In this document: positions 61,258-64,000 of the stretch, one piece after another | Numbering within the stretch: position 1 is the first letter of the stretch | Layout: each line of letters begins with the position of its first letter | NCBI RefSeq assembly: GCF_030160275.1 | Contig: NZ_BSOA01000002.1 | Location: forward strand, 1 to 64,000 | Direction of reading: 5' to 3' | DNA: 64,000 bases | DNA from: Dyella flagellata | Lineage (GTDB): Bacteria > Pseudomonadota > Gammaproteobacteria > Xanthomonadales > Rhodanobacteraceae | Notes under the pieces: model-generated | Told to the model about the DNA's origin: nothing | Database searches by the model: none | What the model saw: only the letters and a program-made list of their open reading frames with translations | Position numbers and translations under genes: made by a program

Positions 61258-62517
61258 CTAATCCTTCAGGCGCGGCATCCCATGCAGGTCACGCTCCTCG
61301 ATGGCGATCGGCCGCGTATCCAGCCGCCCGCCCACCATGCCATCTTCTGGCAGCAATTGCGGGCTTTCGCCGCGGACCATCGCTATCGCATTGCGATAGC
61401 AACGCTGCGCGAGCGTCGCATCGTCCATGCCCATGTAGGTATCGCCCAGGCTTTCCCACGCACTTGCACTGGGCGTCAGGGCCAGCGAGCGCTCCAGATA
61501 CTGTCGCGCCTTGACCCACAATGCGAGGCGTACCGACATGCGTCCCAAGGCCAGCAGCAGGCTGGCGTCATTGGGATGAGTATCGAGCCAGCCTTCGGCG
61601 CGGCGCAGGCGTGCCTCCAGATCGTTGCCCGCCAGCGCACCATAGGTTTCCACCAGTTGCGACGACCATTCGCGGCGCAAGGCGGACTCCACTTCGTCCA
61701 TCGCCGGCAGCACGAGTCCGTAGCTCGCCGCCCTGCGCGCATACGCATCGACTACGGCTGGCGCACGGCGCTGCGCCTTGGGCAATTGCGACCACAGCGT
61801 ATTGAGCACGGCGCCATCGCCGGCTGCTTGGATGCTCGCCACCAGCACCAGTGCTTCGAGCGAGGCGTAAGCGCGAGCGCTCATCACGCCGCTTTTCTGC
61901 AGCGGCTCCAAGGCACTGCGTGCACGACGGGTGTCGCCTGCGGCCAGTGCGGCCAGCACCAGTTCTCGCCAGCCGCCAGGACTAAGGCTGCCGCTATCGG
62001 CTTCGGGCGTAAGCAGGGCAAGCGCTTCGGCAGGTTTGCCATCGCGACGCAATACCCGTGCACGCAATACACGTGCCGCGCGTGGCGCGACTTGCGCGGC
62101 TTGATTCAATGCCTCCAGCGCACGGCCATGTTCACCACGCCGCGAAGCGGCTTCGGCAGCAGCGAGCAGCGCTGGGCCACGCAAGGTATCGAGGCGCGAC
62201 GCGCGATGCAATTCGCGCTCGGCATCGCCATGGCGGCCTTCCATCAACGCGACCAGGCCATCGGCCAGCCGTTGCTGACTCATGCGTCGATGGCGGCGCG
62301 AGAACGCCCCGAATGGCCAACGCGCCACGCGCCAAAGCAGGCCGAGCAAAGCCCACGCCAGCAACAGCATCACCACCGCAGCCAGCACGCTGGTTTGCGC
62401 GGTGTAGCCACGCAAACGCACCAGCACGTAGCCAGGATCTTCCGCCACCCAATGCCAGCCGAACGCGGCCAGCGCGGCGACGATCACCAACGCCAGGATC
62501 CAGCGCCACAACTTCAT
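61258..62517 (-). CDS. hemY: HemY-type tetratricopeptide membrane protein
   Basis: A 419-residue protein with two N-terminal membrane helices (about 5-22 and 42-64) and a long cytoplasmic tetratricopeptide-like region (about 85-390) of paired helices such as LAALMEGRHGDAERELHRA and LERSLALTPSASAWESLGDTYMGM. HemY proteins accompany haem-synthesis genes but have no proven enzymatic role. It is coupled to hemX by a four-base overlap. Its C-terminal end (GGRLDTRPIAIEERDLHG-MPRLKD) recurs as a fossil at 46046. The stop is its own TAG. Confidence 0.9.
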   Translation of the reverse strand: MKLWRWILALVIVAALAAFGWHWVAEDPGYVLVRLRGYTAQTSVLAAVVMLLLAWALLGLLWRVARWPFGAFSRRHRRMSQQRLADGLVALMEGRHGDAERELHRASRLDTLRGPALLAAAEAASRRGEHGRALEALNQAAQVAPRAARVLRARVLRRDGKPAEALALLTPEADSGSLSPGGWRELVLAALAAGDTRRARSALEPLQKSGVMSARAYASLEALVLVASIQAAGDGAVLNTLWSQLPKAQRRAPAVVDAYARRAASYGLVLPAMDEVESALRREWSSQLVETYGALAGNDLEARLRRAEGWLDTHPNDASLLLALGRMSVRLALWVKARQYLERSLALTPSASAWESLGDTYMGMDDATLAQRCYRNAIAMVRGESPQLLPEDGMVGGRLDTRPIAIEERDLHGMPRLKD

Positions 62518-63590
62518 GGCTTGGCCCCGTTGGATGGCGCGGTGTTATCGGCATTTGGCTTGAGTGCATGCACGGCGCGCAGATTGCGCAACTCGGCCAG
62601 CGCCGTACCCAGCTTCACCGGCGCGGCCGGCTTGAGCTGGGCCAGCAAGGCTGCGATGCGCTGATGGGCCTGCTGTACGGAGGGCGATTGCGCATCGAAC
62701 TGTGCCGCGAGCCCAGCATCGGCGCGCTTCAATGCGGCGCTGCCGGCTTCGTCATCCCATGCCAACAAAGCAGCCTGAGCCTGTGCGAGGTCCAACGCCA
62801 CCAGTTCGCGCGCGATGCGCGCATCGGCGATATCGACCGGCGCGCCGTTGTCGCGCTTGATCTGGATGACACCATAGAGAGCACGCTTGATACGCGCCCA
62901 CACGCCACCGTTTTGCTCCGCCATCGGTTCGTCCAGCGGCTTCAAGGCCAGACTGGGAAGATCGTTGCGCAGTTGCGCCACGCTATCGAGCGCCTGCTGC
63001 GGATCGGCCGACTGGCTTTTCACCAGCGCTTCATGCTCGGCATCGATGTTCTGCTGGACGCCCTTGAAGGTGTTGTCGTTCACGCCCGCCAAGGTCTGGC
63101 CGGCGAGGGCGAAGGCCTGCGCAGCGCCTTGTGCATCATGGAACAGGTTGTAGCGCTCGGCCCCCATGCGCAACAGCGACTCGGTTTCATCCAGGCGCAT
63201 GGCGTCCTGCCCGGAGAGGGTCTTTTCGGACAGCTTGCCGACGGCTTCTTCCAGATCGCGCATGCGCTGGTCTTGCGACAGCAGCTCCTCGCGCAAGGAG
63301 CGGTTGACCTGGTCGGCATCGTTCAAGCGCTGCAGCAGCAGGTTGCCCTGGCTGGCAGTGCCCGAGAGCTGGTGCTCCATGCCATTGACCCGCTCTTCCA
63401 GCGTGGCCGTGGTGCGCAACGCCTGGGCGTTGATATGTAGCAATTGCCACTGCCGCCAGGCTACGTAGCCCACGCCGACGATGGCGATCAAGGCCAGCAG
63501 CAGGCCCAGTGCGGCAGCTCCGCCCCCCGGGCGAGCCGGTGCTGTGGGTCGGTTACTGCGTACGTCGGAGGTGAGATCGTCCTGGCTCAT
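62514..63590 (-). CDS. hemX: HemX-type uroporphyrinogen-III C-methyltransferase-like membrane protein
   Basis: A 358-residue protein with an N-terminal membrane helix (about 25-45), a coiled-coil region (about 60-130, LEERVNGMEHQLSGTASQGNLL and LREELLSQDQRMRDLEEAVG) and a C-terminal HemX domain (about 150-340). It stands between hemD and hemY as in many gammaproteobacteria. Its enzymatic activity is not established; the methyltransferase name is historical. Pro/Ala-rich N- and C-terminal tails flank the body. Confidence 0.92.
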   Translation of the reverse strand: MSQDDLTSDVRSNRPTAPARPGGGAAALGLLLALIAIVGVGYVAWRQWQLLHINAQALRTTATLEERVNGMEHQLSGTASQGNLLLQRLNDADQVNRSLREELLSQDQRMRDLEEAVGKLSEKTLSGQDAMRLDETESLLRMGAERYNLFHDAQGAAQAFALAGQTLAGVNDNTFKGVQQNIDAEHEALVKSQSADPQQALDSVAQLRNDLPSLALKPLDEPMAEQNGGVWARIKRALYGVIQIKRDNGAPVDIADARIARELVALDLAQAQAALLAWDDEAGSAALKRADAGLAAQFDAQSPSVQQAHQRIAALLAQLKPAAPVKLGTALAELRNLRAVHALKPNADNTAPSNGAKP

Positions 63591-63643
63591 GCGCGCATGC
63601 TAACAGCACAGCGCAGGCATCACCGCCCCGTCTGTTCGCGGGC

Positions 63644-63710
63644 GTAGGCTGGGATGACAATCCCAGCGCTCTGGCGTCCTCCCGATGCTGGGATTGTCAT
63701 CCCAGCCTAC
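63644..63710. repeat. GTAG-REP pair supplying the hemD stop
   Basis: Two intact inverted copies. The right one gives the TAG stop codon (63707-63709) of hemD. They separate hemD from hemX. Confidence 0.95.
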
Positions 63711-64000
63711 GCGTTGTCGCGCGGTGAATGGACGGCGCAAGCGGCCGCCAGCAAGTCCGCCTGGTTGGCTGACGCCGCACGATGGATGCGCCTAAATCCA
63801 GCAGCTTGGGCCACCTCCCCGATCCGCTCGCTGCTGACTATGGCGATGGCCTGGCACAGCCGCTCCCAGGCTGCAGCCGGCAACTGGCCCTGGAGGTTTT
63901 GCAGGGCTTCGGCGCTGGAGAACAACACACAAGCCCTGGCAGGCAGTTGCTGCACGGCCTCCTGGTGGCGCCGGGTCAACCTGGAAGCTGCACGCTGGTA
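63707..64000 (-). CDS. hemD: Uroporphyrinogen-III synthase, C-terminal part (cut by window edge)
   Basis: The visible 97 codons run in frame off the window's right edge, so the start lies outside. The segment CVLFSSAEALQNL and the later AIVSSERIGEVAQAAGF-RIHRAA, then DLLAAA, match the C-terminal domain of HemD, which closes hydroxymethylbilane to uroporphyrinogen III in haem synthesis. Downstream hemX and hemY support this. The stop codon is the TAG of a REP element. Confidence 0.85.
   Translation of the reverse strand, partial: YQRAASRLTRRHQEAVQQLPARACVLFSSAEALQNLQGQLPAAAWERLCQAIAIVSSERIGEVAQAAGFRRIHRAASANQADLLAAACAVHSPRDNA

Overview
The window is a GC-rich gammaproteobacterial chromosome segment. 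Gene content and order point to the Xanthomonadales, most likely Rhodanobacteraceae (Dyella/Rhodanobacter/Frateuria type). Pointers are the prmA - DUF3426 - fis - purH order, a DUF2782 gene divergent from polA, an sX13-like small RNA after polA, a TonB-receptor-centred alpha-glucan locus, and many GTAG-type REP palindromes. The genus is an inference. I see no rRNA, tRNA, prophage, insertion sequence or CRISPR array.

Layout. 1-9.4 kb: a long hairpin at the left edge, a class II aldolase, cutA, an NTF2-like protein, then on the minus strand a cupin, a double-thioredoxin protein and a MocR-type regulator; divergently a Nu-class GST, a drug/metabolite exporter, dsbD and a TlpA-like thioredoxin. 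9.5-16 kb: core metabolism (aroQ, accB-accC, prmA, DUF3426, fis, purH). 16-24.2 kb: an SBF-like transporter divergent from a LysR regulator, a GST, a half-size EamA protein, DUF2782, polA, the small RNA and a LacI regulator. 24.3-27.1 kb: a small SANT-like protein, then a VOC protein, a DGPF/YciI protein and an ECF42-type sigma factor with a TPR-like tail.

27.1-40.1 kb is an alpha-glucan utilisation locus. A TonB-dependent receptor, a secreted GH13 amylase, a secreted GH31 enzyme, a secreted six-hairpin glycosidase and an MFS permease run leftward, and a cytoplasmic GH13 glucosidase runs rightward. The shared 0.5 kb promoter region carries two mirror-image 14-bp LacI-type palindromes. The logic is: outer-membrane uptake, periplasmic trimming, inner-membrane import, cytoplasmic hydrolysis. 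40.4-46.8 kb: a terpene-synthase-like protein with an altered second metal motif, an HMG-CoA-synthase-family enzyme, modE, an OprD-like porin, a small membrane protein, a decayed fragment of a hemY 3' end and a secreted unknown.

47-57 kb, minus strand: a potassium-uptake locus in the order (30-aa membrane peptide)-kdpF-kdpA-kdpB-(65-aa ORF)-(beta-barrel porin)-kdpC-kdpD-kdpE. The embedded porin suggests coupled outer- and inner-membrane K+ entry. 57-64 kb: a secreted beta-helix protein, a FUSC protein, uvrD and hemD-hemX-hemY.

The most distinctive feature is a family of REP palindromes beginning GTAG at 15 loci. In six genes the TAG of that GTAG is the gene's own stop codon. Other points worth a second look are the sX13-like RNA, the unusual terpene synthase, the hemY fossil and the Kdp porin.
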